Shown one piece after another: positions 8,125 through 17,414 of a DNA stretch of 20,000 bases; position 1 is the first letter of the stretch, and every line of letters begins with the position of its first letter. This DNA is from Symbiodinium natans. Taxonomy: Eukaryota > Sar > Dinophyceae > Suessiales > Symbiodiniaceae. The position numbers were made by a program, and so were the translations under genes. The stretch is taken from contig CAJNDS010002420.1 in the NCBI GenBank assembly GCA_905221605.1, forward strand, positions 1-20,000, given 5' to 3'. The notes under the pieces were generated by a model. The model searched no databases. It had not been told where the DNA came from and saw nothing but the letters and a program-made list of their open reading frames with translations.

Positions 8125-8184
8125 GTTTAGGGTTTAGGGTTTAGGGTTTAGGGTTTAGGGTTGAGGGTTTAGGGTTGAGGGTTT
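8125..8184 (+). repeat. TTTAGGG/TTGAGGG block
   Basis: Mostly TTTAGGG with two TTGAGGG units near the end, running directly into a GC-rich inverted repeat. Confidence 0.9.
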
Positions 8185-8188
8185 GGTC

Positions 8189-8262
8189 CAGCCAACCCCC
8201 CCTCCAGCCAAACCCCCTCCAGCCAAGGCCCCCGGCTGGAGGGCGGGGGGGTGGCTGGAGGG
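8189..8262. repeat. GC-rich inverted repeat (CTCCAGCC / GGCTGGAG)
   Basis: Three CCAGCCAA-CCCCCTC units on the left arm face GGCTGGAGGGCGGGGG and GGCTGGAGGGG on the right. The centre is near 8231 and the loop is very short, so the sequence can form a stable cruciform or RNA hairpin. Confidence 0.88.
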
Positions 8263-8300
8263 GTTGCTGGAGTGCTTGGAGGGTGCTGTGGTTTAATAAA

Positions 8301-8397
8301 CCGTAAACCCGAGACCCTAAACCCTCAACCCGAACTCTAACCTAAACCCTCTCCCCGAAACTCTTGTCAGCCTTAACCCTAAACCGCAAAACCCTAC
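8301..8397 (-). repeat. Degenerate CCCTAAA stretch
   Basis: Irregular units (CCCGAGA, CCCTCAA, CCTTAACCCTAAACC). Old telomere-like sequence. Confidence 0.7.
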
Positions 8398-8483
8398 AAA
8401 ATCTCGTAGGGCCTTGGCACTTCGTAAACTTTGGCACCGTGCAAACCATGTTGCGTGGTTGAAGTTCTGGCTTCCCCTAGAGC

Positions 8484-8528
8484 GTTTAGGGCTTAGGGTT
8501 TAGGGTTTAGGGTTTGGGGTTTGGGGTT
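8484..8528 (+). repeat. TTTAGGG/TTTGGGG block
   Basis: About six units, ending in two TTTGGGG units. Confidence 0.88.
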
Positions 8529-8614
8529 CTCATCTGGAGTGTTTGACCGAGGCCTTGCAAGAGTTCTGTGCCTTAGGAGGCTTAGGATTTAGGATACTTT
8601 GGCATCAGTGTTAC

Positions 8615-8715
8615 AACCCTAAACCCTAAACCCTAAACCCTCAACTCTAAGCCCTAAGCCCTAAGCCCTAAACCTGCCACCCTAAACTGATACTCAAACC
8701 CTATACTCTAAACCT
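8615..8715 (-). repeat. CCCTAAA/CCCTAAG block
   Basis: Three CCCTAAA units, then three CCCTAAG units and degenerate remnants. Confidence 0.82.
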
Positions 8716-8872
8716 TGCAGGTCTGGGGTCCAGGGAATCCGGGACAAGTCGTTGCTCCTCTTGAAACTTTCTAAGGAGAAGGCACAAGGTTCTCCGACAT
8801 GGGAAGCTACGCCTTAGGAAAACTTGCACCCGAATCCGAGATGCCCGGTTTGTGGCAGAACAAGGACCCCGC

Positions 8873-9128
8873 AACCCTAAACCCAAAGCCCCAAGCCCAA
8901 AACCCAAAACCCCAAACCCTAAACCCAAAGCCCAAAACCCAAAACCCTAAACCCAGAACCCAGAACCCAGAACCCAAAACCCAAAACCCCAAAACCCTAC
9001 ACCCAAAACCCAAAACCCAAAACCCAGAACCCGAAACCCAAAACCCAAAACCCAAAACCCTAAACCCAAAACGCAAACCCACAACCTTAACCCAAAACCC
9101 TAGCTAAACCCTACACCCGAAACCCTAG
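8873..9128 (-). repeat. Variant array dominated by CCCAAAA (TTTTGGG)
   Basis: About 36 seven-base units in which CCCAAAA, CCCAGAA, CCCCAAA and CCCTAAA are interspersed. Because the unit is 7 bases, every frame repeats after 21 bases. This creates the spurious Asn-Pro-Lys-Pro-rich and Gly-Phe-rich frames at 8799-9107 and 8807-9082, which should not be called genes. Confidence 0.92.
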
Positions 9129-9204
9129 GATCCCTTCAGTGGCTTCGGCGCCTCCCTTCGCGCAAGCGCGGGCCACAGAGAGAAAGTACTTGGCCTGCTG
9201 GGAT

Positions 9205-9532
9205 TAGGGGGGGTCTTAGGGGCCTTAGGGGCGTTAAGGGTTAGGGTTTAGGGGTTTAGGGGTTTAGGGGTTTAGGGGTTTAGGGGTTTAGGGGTTTAGG
9301 GGTTTAGGGGTTTAGGGGTTTAGGGGTTTAGGGGTTTAGGGGTTTAGGGGTTTAGGGGTTTAGGGGTTTAGGGGTTTAGGGTTTAGGGGGTTTAGGGGTT
9401 TAGGGGTTTAGGGGTTTAGGGGTTTAGGGGTTTAGGGGTTTAGGGGTTTAGGGGTTTAGGGGTTTAGGGGTTTAGGGTTTAGGGGCCTCAGGGGCCTTAC
9501 TGGCCTCAGGGGCCTTAGGGGTTTAGGGTGCA
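9205..9532 (+). repeat. 8-mer TTTAGGGG array with TTAGGGGCC-type flanks
   Basis: Core 9247-9485. It has 16 perfect TTTAGGGG units, then one 7-mer and one 9-mer that together keep the 16-base register, then ten more 8-mers, one 7-mer and a final 8-mer. Both flanks carry GGGGCCTTAGGGG or GGGGCCTCAGGGG strings. This array has an eight-base period, unlike the seven-base period of almost all other telomere-like DNA here. Confidence 0.95.
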
Positions 9533-9615
9533 GGGCTGTTGCGCTGCTTCTCACTGTCGAGCGGTGGGGGGGCAGTAGAAAACTCTCCGCAACATTCAAC
9601 ATCCAAAAAACGAAA

Positions 9616-9910
9616 CCCTAAACCCTAAACCCTTGAAACTGAATTCCTCAAGTGCCTCAAGTTGTCAAGGCCCGGGCGAGCGAAAAAGGACCGGTGAGAA
9701 GACCTGAGGAAGATGCCGCGGAGGCGTGGACCCTAGTACTCCAAACCCTCAACCCTAAACCTCCCCTGAGCCCGAAACCCTAAACCCTAAGCCCGAAACC
9801 TTAAACCCTAAACCCTAAACCGTAAACCCTAAACCCTGCGCCCTAAACCCTAAACCCTAAACCCTAAACCCTCAACCCCGAGCCTTAAACCCAAAACCCT
9901 GAACCTTAGC
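9616..9910 (-). repeat. CCCTAAA blocks
   Basis: A short block at 9616-9632, then a long mixed one at 9743-9910 with CCCTAAA, CCCGAAA, CCCTCAA and CCTTAAA units. The 110-base spacer between them (9633-9742) holds nothing recognisable. Confidence 0.88.
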
Positions 9911-10007
9911 CCATGTGGGTCCTCCACCCTGACCTGGTTTAGGGTGGTAGAGACGATTATTGAGCCCTGAACCCAAAGACGCTCGACCGTAAATAGGGAC
10001 AGAGACT

Positions 10008-10133
10008 ACCCTAAACCTAAACCCTAAACCCTAAACCCTAAACCCTAAACCCTAAACCCTAAACCCTAAACCCTAAACCCTATAAGCCCTATGCCCTAAG
10101 CCGTAAACCCTAAACCCTAAACCCTAAACCCCC
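10008..10133 (-). repeat. Long CCCTAAA tract
   Basis: About ten perfect units, then TATAAGCCCTATGCCCTAAG and four more units. Confidence 0.94.
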
Positions 10134-10511
10134 AAGAATGGCCAGCCTACGCCTTTGAATCATGGGACTCTACCTTGGACCCCGAAGGTTGTACCCTTGG
10201 ATTTGGGGACCCTTTTTTGAAGATCCCCTTAAGGGAATTTACGGGCCATACTAGGAGTATATACAGGGAACCTCTTCAAGATACATCCTGAGGGATCTGA
10301 GTATGACCCTGGGACCCTTCTACTTGCCTCCAGTTTAGTAGGAACTACACCCCTCTTTTCGTAGGTATGCCCCAGAAAGATGTAGGTAAAAAAGTTCCAG
10401 GACTCTCTTCATCGAACGGTTCCGTCCCGCGATCCCCTTGAGGCATATAGAGATCCGCATGGCGCGAAGACGTTGCCGAGGTGTCGGAAGGGCATGCTGT
10501 CTTGAGGTTCT
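10134..10511. other. 380-base non-telomeric spacer
   Basis: Unique-looking sequence with no long reading frame, no obvious repeat and no recognisable RNA gene. Nothing supported here. Confidence 0.5.
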
Positions 10512-10630
10512 CCCTTAAACCCTAAACCCTAAAACCCTAAACTTTTAAACTCTAAACCCCAAACCCTAGACCCTAAACCCTAAACCCTAACCCCTAACCC
10601 CTAACCCCTAAACCCTAACCTGAACCCTAG
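10512..10630 (-). repeat. CCCTAAA/CCCCTAA block
   Basis: CCCTAAA units with a run of CCCCTAA/CCCTAAC variants toward the right end. Confidence 0.9.
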
Positions 10631-10732
10631 CCCATGTTTCTTGTCAAACTGGAGCCGGGAGGTCTCATCTTTCTTGTGGCGGTGCTGGAGCTTGAAAACC
10701 CTCAAGCGCTTGCCTCCTGAGCCCGAAAACCG

Positions 10733-10790
10733 ATATATATATATATATATGTACGTAGGACCTTTAGGGTCTATTTGGCACGCCTCTTTT
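10733..10790 (+). repeat. Left terminal inverted-repeat-like sequence of a 7.6-kb composite
   Basis: (AT)9 at 10733-10750, a short linker, then a 27-base string at 10758-10784 that includes TTTAGGG and GGGTCTATTTGGCACGCC. Its exact reverse complement is at 18278-18304, again with (AT)n on the outer side. The similarity continues inward as CCTCTTTT here versus CCCCTTTG there. Confidence 0.85.
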
Positions 10791-10795
10791 GCCGC

Positions 10796-11590
10796 CGGGG
10801 AAATCCCTAGATTTGATTTTCAAGGATTTCATGAAATTTAAAATGCCCAAAAAATCCTTGAAATCCTTAAAAAAATCAAATCCCGGGATTTAATATTTTA
10901 AGGATTTCAAGGATTTTTTGGGCATTTTAAATTTTATGAAATCCTTGAAAAATTAAATCCCGGGATTTAATTTTTCAAGGATTTCAAGGATTTCATAAAA
11001 TTTAAATACCGGAACTCCTGCAAAAGCAAACCGCCCCCCTCCCCACTCAGAGTACGGGGAAGACCACGCGGATTTTAAAATTTATGAAATCCTTGAAATC
11101 CTTGAAAAATTAAATCCCGGGATTTGATTTTTCAAGGATTTCATGAAATTTAAAATGCCCAAAAAACCCTTGAAATCCTTAAAAAAATCAAATCCCGGGA
11201 TTTAATATTTTAAGGATTTCAAGGATTTTTTGGGCATTTTAAATTTTATGAAATCCTTGAAAAATTAAATCCCGGGATTTGATTTTTCAAGGATTTCAAG
11301 GATTTCATAAATTTTAAAATCCGCGTGGTCTTCCCGTACTCTGAGTGGGGAGGGGGGGTTTGCTTTTGCAGGAGTTCCGGTATTTAAATTTTATGAAAAC
11401 CTTGAAATCCTTGAAAAATTAAATCCCGGGATTTGATTTTTCAAGGATTTCATGAAATTTAAAATGCCCAAAAAATCCTTGAAATCCTTAAAAAATCAAA
11501 TCCCGGGATTTAATATTTTAAGGATTTCAAGGATTTTTTGGGCATTTTAAATTTTATGAAATCCTTGAAAAAATCAAATCCCGGGATTTG
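10796..11590. repeat. ~790-bp near-perfect palindrome centred on CCCGGG at 11194-11199
   Basis: Sequence left of 11196 is matched in reverse complement on the right. The GACCACGCGG at 11062-11071 mirrors CCGCGTGGTC at 11321-11330, and 10801-10867 mirrors about 11521-11588 with few differences. Within it, smaller palindromes sit on each AAATCCCGGGATTT. There is no coding potential. Confidence 0.85.
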
Positions 11591-12447
11591 GTTTTTCAAG
11601 GATTTCAAGGATTTCATAAATTTTAAAATCCGCGTGGTCTTCCTGTACTCTGAGTGGGGAGGGGGGGGTTTGCTTTTGCAGGAGTTCCGGTATTTAAATT
11701 TTATGAAATCCTTGAAATCCTTGAAAAATTAAATCCCGGGATTTAATTTTTCAAGGATTTCATAAAATTTAAAATGCCCAAAAAATCCCTGAAATCCTTA
11801 AAATATTAAATCCCGGGATTTGATTTTTTTTAAGGATTTCAAGGATTTTTTGGGCATTTTAAATTTCATGAAATCCTTGAAAAATCAAATCCCGGGATTT
11901 AATTTTTCAAGGATTTCAAGGATTTCATAAATTTTAAAATCCGCGTGGTCTTCCCGTACTCTGAGAGGGGAGGGGGGGGGGTTTGCTTTTGCAGGAGTTC
12001 CGGTATTTAAATTTTATGAAGTCCTTGAAATCCTTGAAAAATCAAATCCCGGGATTTAATTTTTCAAGGATTTCATGAAATTTAAAATGCCCAAAAAATC
12101 CTTGAAATCCTTAAAAAATCAAATCCCGGGATTTAATATTTTAAGGATTTCAAGGCTTTTTTGGGGCATTATAAATTTTATGAAATCCTTGGAAAAATTA
12201 AATCCCGGGATTTGGTTTTTCAAGGATTTCAAGGATTTCATAAATTTTAAAATCCGCGTGGTCTTCCCGTACTCTGAGTGGGGAGGGGGGCGTTTGCTTT
12301 TGCAGGAGCTCCGGTATTTAAAGTTTATGAAATCCTTGAAATCCTTGAAAAACTAAATCCCGGGATTTAATTTTTCAAGGATTTCATGAAATTTAAAATG
12401 CCCAAAAAATCATTGAAATCCTTAAAGAACTAAATCCCGGGGTTCGG
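11321..12447 (+). repeat. ~310-bp tandem satellite units (3.6 copies)
   Basis: Units start with CCGCGTGGTCTTCC at 11321, 11630, 11941 and 12254, giving periods of 309, 311 and 313. Each full unit holds a ~70-base oriented spacer (CCGCGTGG ... GGAGTTCCGGTATTTAAA) and three AAATCCCGGGATTT cores about 77 bases apart, flanked by CAAGGATTTC / GAAATCCTTG arms. A G-run in the spacer varies from 6 to 9 in length. The small frames at 11538-11732 and 12075-12356 just translate this repeat. Confidence 0.9.
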
Positions 12448-12552
12448 TTTAGGGTTTAGGGTTTAGGGTTTAGGGTTTAGGGTTTAGGGTTTAGGGTTTA
12501 GGGTTTAGGGTTTAGGGTTTAGGGTTTAGGGTTTAGGGTTTAGGGTTTAGGG
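12448..12552 (+). repeat. Pure telomeric tract of exactly 15 TTTAGGG units inside the palindromic satellite
   Basis: 105 bases without one mismatch. Both sides are palindrome-array sequence: AAATCCCGGGG on the left, and a more diverged AATATCCTTGAAACCC ... CCCCGGGATTTG (12553-12690) on the right. Confidence 0.96.
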
Positions 12553-12699
12553 TAATATCCTTGAAACCCTTAACAAAAATCAAATACCGGATTTGATGGT
12601 GTAAGGAGTTCATAAAAAGTTAAGATGCCGAAAAAGAATTAAAACCCTTTAAAATCAAACCCCGGGATTTGTCTTTTCCAGGATTTCAGACATACCCGC
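12553..12699. repeat. Diverged palindromic-satellite remnant
   Basis: It keeps the order of the satellite (CCTTGAAACCCTTAA, AAATACCGGATTTGAT, GATGCCGAAAAAG, CCCCGGGATTTG, CAGGATTTCAG) but with many substitutions, unlike the clean copies left of the telomeric tract. Confidence 0.75.
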
Positions 12700-13036
12700 T
12701 CATTGCCCATCCCACATCACCCCGCATCATCTCCCATCGTTTCTCTCATCCCCCATCATGCCCCATCATCCCCCAATCATCCCCCATCATCTCCCATCAT
12801 CATTCCCCGTCATCTCTCATAATCCCTTTCACCCCCCCATCATCCACCATCATCCCCCATCAGCCCCCATCATCGTCCCCGATCAGCCCCTATCATGCCC
12901 CATCATGTCTCTCATCCCGCGTCATCCCCCATCATTCCCCATCATCCCCCATCATCTCCCATCATCCCGCATCATCCCCCATCATCCCCCATCATCATTC
13001 CCCATCATCTCCCATAATCCCTTTCACCCCCCATCT
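12700..13036 (+). repeat. CATC-rich minisatellite
   Basis: Irregular units of CCCCCATCAT, CTCCCATCAT and CATTCCCCATCAT, about 10-16 bases each. It gives Pro/Ser/His/Ile-rich frames in more than one phase (12669-13097, 12758-13039); these are low-complexity artefacts. Confidence 0.92.
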
Positions 13037-13457
13037 TGAGGGGTTAGTGACTGCCCTAGAGGTTAGTCGTATGTCCCCCCGCTTCGTGTTGTTGTGATTT
13101 GGTAGGGGCCCAGAGGTTTGTATGAGTTGTTTTCTTCGTTCGTGTTGTAAGGGTTTTGTGAGGGCCCCGGAGGTTTGTCGCATGTCCGATTTCTTCGTGC
13201 TTGTAGGGTTTGGGGAGTGTCTAGATAATTGTCAAAAATCATTCCTTCCGCGCTCGTACTATGAGGGGCTAGTGGCTGCCCTAGAGGTTTGTTGTATATT
13301 CCCCCGCTTCGTGTTCCTGAGATTTGGTAGGGGCCAGAGGCTTGTCATATGTCCCCTCCCTTCGTCCCTTCGTGTTGTGAGGGTTGCATTCGGCCTTGGA
13401 GGTTTGTCGTATGTCCCCTTTCTTGGCGTCTAGATGATTGTCATCATAAGTCATTTG

Positions 13458-15961
13458 CTTCCGTGGTCGTATTATGAGGGCTATTGACCGCCCTAGAGGT
13501 TTGTCGTATGCCCCCCTGCTTCGTGTTCCTGTGAGTTGGGAGGGGCCTAGAGGTTTATCTTTTGTCCCCTCCCTTCGTCCCTTCGTATTGTAAGGGTTTC
13601 GTGAGCGCTCTGGAGGTTTTTCATATGTCCCCTTTGTTCGTGCTTGTAGGGTTGAGGGAGTGTCTACATGATTATCATATATCATTTGCTTCCGCAGTCG
13701 CTATGAGGGTATTGATTGCCCTAAAGATTTCTCGTGTGCCCCCCCGCTTCGTATTCCTGTGATTTGGTAGGGGTCTAGAGGTTTGTCGTAATTCCTCTCC
13801 CTTCGTTCCTTCGTGGGATGTTTGCGTGTGTCCCCTTTCTTCGTGCTTGTAGGGTTTGGGGAGCCTAGACGACTGATATATATATATATATATATATAAT
13901 TCGATTCCGCGCTCGTATTGTGAGGGGCTAGTGATCGCCCTAGAGGTTTGTCGTATGTCCCCCCGATTCCTGTTCCTGAGATTTGGTAGGGGCCTAGAGC
14001 TTTGTCGTATGTCCCCTCCTTTCGCCCCTTCGTGTTGTAGGGGTTTTGTTGGGCCTTGAAGGCTTGTCGTGTGTCCCCTTTCTTCGTGCTTGGAGAGTTT
14101 GAGGAGCGTCGAGATGACTACCATACATCATTTGCTTCCGTGCTCGTACTATGTGCGGTTAGTGACTGCCCTAGAGGTTTGTCGTATGTCCCCTTCCTTC
14201 GTCCCTTCGCGTTGTATGGGTGGTAAGGGTTTTGTGAGGGCCCTGGAGGCTAGTCGTATATCCACTTTCTTCGAGCTTGTAGGGTTTGGGGGGAGCGTCT
14301 AGAGTCTAGATGATCGTCATATATGATTTGCTTCCGTGCTCAAACTATGAGGGGCTAGTGACTGTCATAGAGGTTTGTCATTTGTCCCCCCCGTTTCCTT
14401 GGTCCTGTGATTTGGTAGGGGCTTAGAGGTTTGTCATACGTTCCCTCGCTTCGTCCTTTCGTGTTGCAAGGGTTTTGTGAGAGCCCGGCAAATTTGCCGT
14501 ATGTCCCTTTTCTTCTTGCTTGTAGGGTTTGGGGAGCGTCTAGACGACTGACATATGTAATTTGATTCCGGGCTCGTATTGTGCGGGGCTAGTGACTGCC
14601 CTAGAGGTTTGTCGTATGCCCTCCGCTTGTTCCTGTGATGTAGTAGGGGCCTACAGGTTTGTCGTGTGTCCCCTTTCTTGGCATCTAGATGATTGTCATA
14701 AGACATTTGCTTCTGTGGTCGTATTGTGAGGGCTATTGACTGCCCTAGAGGTTTGTCGTATGCCCCCCTGCTTCGTGTTCCTGTGAGTTGGGAGGGGCCT
14801 AGAGGTTTATCTTTTGTCCCCTCCCTTCGTCCCTTCGTGTTGTAAGGGTTTCGTGAGCGCTCTGGAGGTTTTTCGTATGTCCCCTTTGTTCGTGCTTGCA
14901 GGGTTTGGGGAGTGTCTAGATGATTATCATATATCATTTGCTTCCGCAGTCGCTATGAGGGTATTGATTGCCCTAAAGATTTCTCGTGTGCCCCCCCGCT
15001 TCGTATTCCTATGATTTGGTAGGGGTCTAGAGGTTTGTCGTAATTCCTCTCCCTTCGTTCCTTCGTGGGATGTTTGCGTGTGTCCCCTTTCTTCGTGCTT
15101 GTAGGGTTTGGGGAGCCTAGACGACTGATATATATATATATATATATCGATTCCGCGCTCGTATTGTGAGGGGCTAGTGATCGCCCTAGAGGTTTGTCGT
15201 ATGTCCCCCCGATTCCTGTTCCTGAGCTTTGGTAGGGGCCTAGAGCTTTGTCGTATGTCCCCTCCTTTCGCCCCTTCGTGTTGTAGGGTTTGTTGGGCCT
15301 TGAAGGTTTGTCGTGTGTCCCCTTTCTTCGAGCTTGGAGAATTGAGGAGTGTCGAGATGATTACCATACATCATTTGCTTCCGTGCTCGTACTATGTGGG
15401 GTTAGTGACTGCCCTAGAGGTTTGTCGTATGTCCCCTTCCTTCGTCCCTTCGCGTTGTATGGGTGGTAAGGGTTTTGTGAGGGCCCTGGAGGCTAGTCGT
15501 ATATCCACTTTCTTCGAGCTTGTAGGGTTTGGGGGGAGCGTCTAGAGTCTAGATGATCGTCATATATGATTTGCTTCCGTGCTCAAACTATGAGGGGCTA
15601 GTGGCTGTCCTAGAGGTTTGTCATTTGTCCCCCCCGTTTCCTTGGTCCTGTGATTTGGTAGGGGCTTAGAGGTTTGTCATACGTTCCCTCGCTTCGTCCT
15701 TTCGTGTTGCAAGGGTTTTGTGAGAGCCCTGCAAATTTGCCGTGTGTCCCCTTTCTTCTCACTTGTAGGGTTTGGGGAGCGTCTAGACGACTGACATATA
15801 ATTTGATTCCGTGCTCGTATTGTGAGGGGCTAGTGATTGCCCTAGAGGTTTGTCGTATGTCCCCCCGATTCCTGTTCCTGAGATTTGGTAGGGGCTTAGA
15901 GCTTTGTCGTATGTCCCCTCCTTTCGCCCCTTCGTGTTGTAGGGGTTTTGTTGGGCCTTGA
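13458..15961 (+). repeat. 1.25-kb higher-order repeat within the array, two copies
   Basis: Bases from 13458 (TTCCGTGGTCGTATTATGAG) recur from about 14709 at an offset of about 1252, with long stretches identical by eye. The copies share idiosyncratic features: a monomer reading GAGGGTATTGATTGCCC, a truncated part B ending CTTCGTGGGATGTTTGCG, and an internal (TA)n. Confidence 0.85.
13876..13898. repeat. (TA)n microsatellite inside an array monomer
   Basis: The run lies between GACTG and ATTCGATTCC. The homologous place at 15128-15147 has a shorter run, and at about 14549, 15791 and 16450 only ACATATA or ACATATG, the probable ancestral state. Confidence 0.85.
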
Positions 15962-16450
15962 AGGTTTGTCGTGTGTCCCCTTTCTTCGTGCTTGGAGAGT
16001 TTGAGGAGCGTCGAGATGATTACCATACATCATTTGCTTCCGTGCTCGTACTATGTGGGGTTACTGACTGCCCTAGAGGTTTGTCGTATGTCCCCTTCCT
16101 TCGTCCCTTCGCGTTGTATGGGTGGTAAGGGTTTTGTGAGGGCCCTGGAGGCTAGTCGTATATCCACTTTCTTCGAGCTTGTAGGGTTTGGGGGAGCGTC
16201 TAGAGTCTAGATGATCGTCATATATGATTTGCTTCCGTGCTCAAACTATGAGGGGCTAGTGGCTGTCCTAGAGGTTTGTCATTTGTCCCCCCCGTTTCCT
16301 TGGTCCTGTGATTTGGTAGGGGCTTAGAGGTTTGTCATACGTTCCCTCGCTTCGTCCTTTCGTGTTGCAAGGGTTTTTGTGAGAGCCCTGCAAATTTGCC
16401 GTGTGTCCCCTTTCTTCTCACTTGTAGGGTTTGGGGAGCGTCTAGACGAC
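14126..16450 (+). repeat. Segment present three times, offsets about 1243 and 659
   Basis: The segment starting CATCATTTGCTTCCGTGC before CTATGTG (14126, 15369, 16028) carries the rare GGGAGCGTCTAGAGTCTAG and GTTTCCTTGGTCCTG variants each time. The last interval is about half the first, so a second duplication used a different unit. Confidence 0.8.
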
Positions 16451-17414
16451 TGACATATAACTTGAGTCCGTGCTCGTATTGTGAGGGGCTAGTGACTGCC
16501 CTAGGGGTTTGTCGTATGCCCCCCCCCCGCTTCCTTGTTCCTGTGATGTAGTAGGGGCCTACAGGTTTGTCGTATGTCCCCTGCCTTCGTCCCTTCGTGT
16601 TGTAAGGCTGATAAAATTTTTCTGAGGGCCCTTGGAGATTTGTCGTATGTCCCCACGCTTCGTGTTCCTGAGATTTGGTAGGGGCCAGAGACTTGTCGAA
16701 TGTCCCCTCCTTTCGTCCCTTCGTGTTGAAATTGCTTTGTTGGGGGAAGGTTTGTCGTATGTCACCTTTCTTTCTTCTTAGAGGGTTTGGGGATCTTCTA
16801 GAAAACTGTCATATATCATTTGCTTCCGTGCTCGTATTATGAGGGGCTGGTGTTTGTCATAGAGGTTTGTCGTATGTCCCGCCGCTTTCTGTTCCTGCGA
16901 TGTGGTAGGGGCCTAAAGAGGTATGTCGTGTGCCCCCTCCCTTCGTCCCTTTGAGTTGCAAGGGTTTTGTTGGACCTGGAAGATTTATCGTATGTCTCCT
17001 TTCTTCGTGCTTGTAGGGCGTGGGGAGCGTCTAGATGATTATCATATATGATTTGCTTCCGTGCTCGTATTATGAGGGGCTAGTGACTGCCCTAGAGGTT
17101 TGTTTTATGTCTCCCTGCTTCGTGTTCATGTCATTTGCTAGGGTCCTGGAGATTTGTCGTATGTCATTTTACCATATACGAAATTAGATACAATCCCTTC
17201 GTCCCTTCGTGTTGTAAGGGTTTCGTGAGGGTCCTAGAGGTTTGTCGTATGTGCCCTTCCTTCGTCCCTTCTTGTTGTAAGGGTTTTGTGAGGGCCCTGC
17301 AAATTTGCCGTATGTCCCTTTCTTCGTGCTTGTAGGATTTGGGCAGCGTCTAGATGATTGTCATTATCATTTGCTTCCGTGCTCGTACTATGAGGCGCTA
17401 GTAACTGCCCTAGA

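Larger units (their letters stand above)
13037..17414 (+). repeat. Tandem array of a ~231-bp three-part repeat, forward orientation
   Basis: The monomer has three related parts, each starting GAGGTTTGTCGTATGTCCCC. Part A (~52 bp) continues CGCTTCGTGTTCCTG, part B (~64 bp) CTTCGTCCCTTCGTG, and part C (~115 bp) TTTCTTCGTGCTTGTAGGG, ending TTGCTTCCGTGCTCGTA. Some 18-19 monomers follow each other, some with a part missing. Many open frames arise on both strands (for example 13675-14124, 14434-14937 and 14927-15367 minus), with Arg/Thr/Lys-rich text such as GDIRQTSR. They have no recognisable domain, and the tandem structure explains them. Confidence 0.93.

Noticed and set aside
8799-9107. Asn-Pro-Lys-Pro-rich frame (plus strand) and Gly-Phe-Trp-rich frame (minus strand)
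   Set aside because: Both are direct translations of a 7-base telomere-variant array; the composition follows from the repeat, with no domain or start context.
10641-12356. Several short frames (10641-10841, 11538-11732, 12075-12356)
   Set aside because: They run through the (AT)n end and the palindromic satellite, and the same text recurs with each satellite unit.
12669-13097. Pro/Ser/His-rich 142-codon frame
   Set aside because: It translates the CATC minisatellite; a second frame in another phase is also open over the same bases, as expected for a low-complexity repeat.
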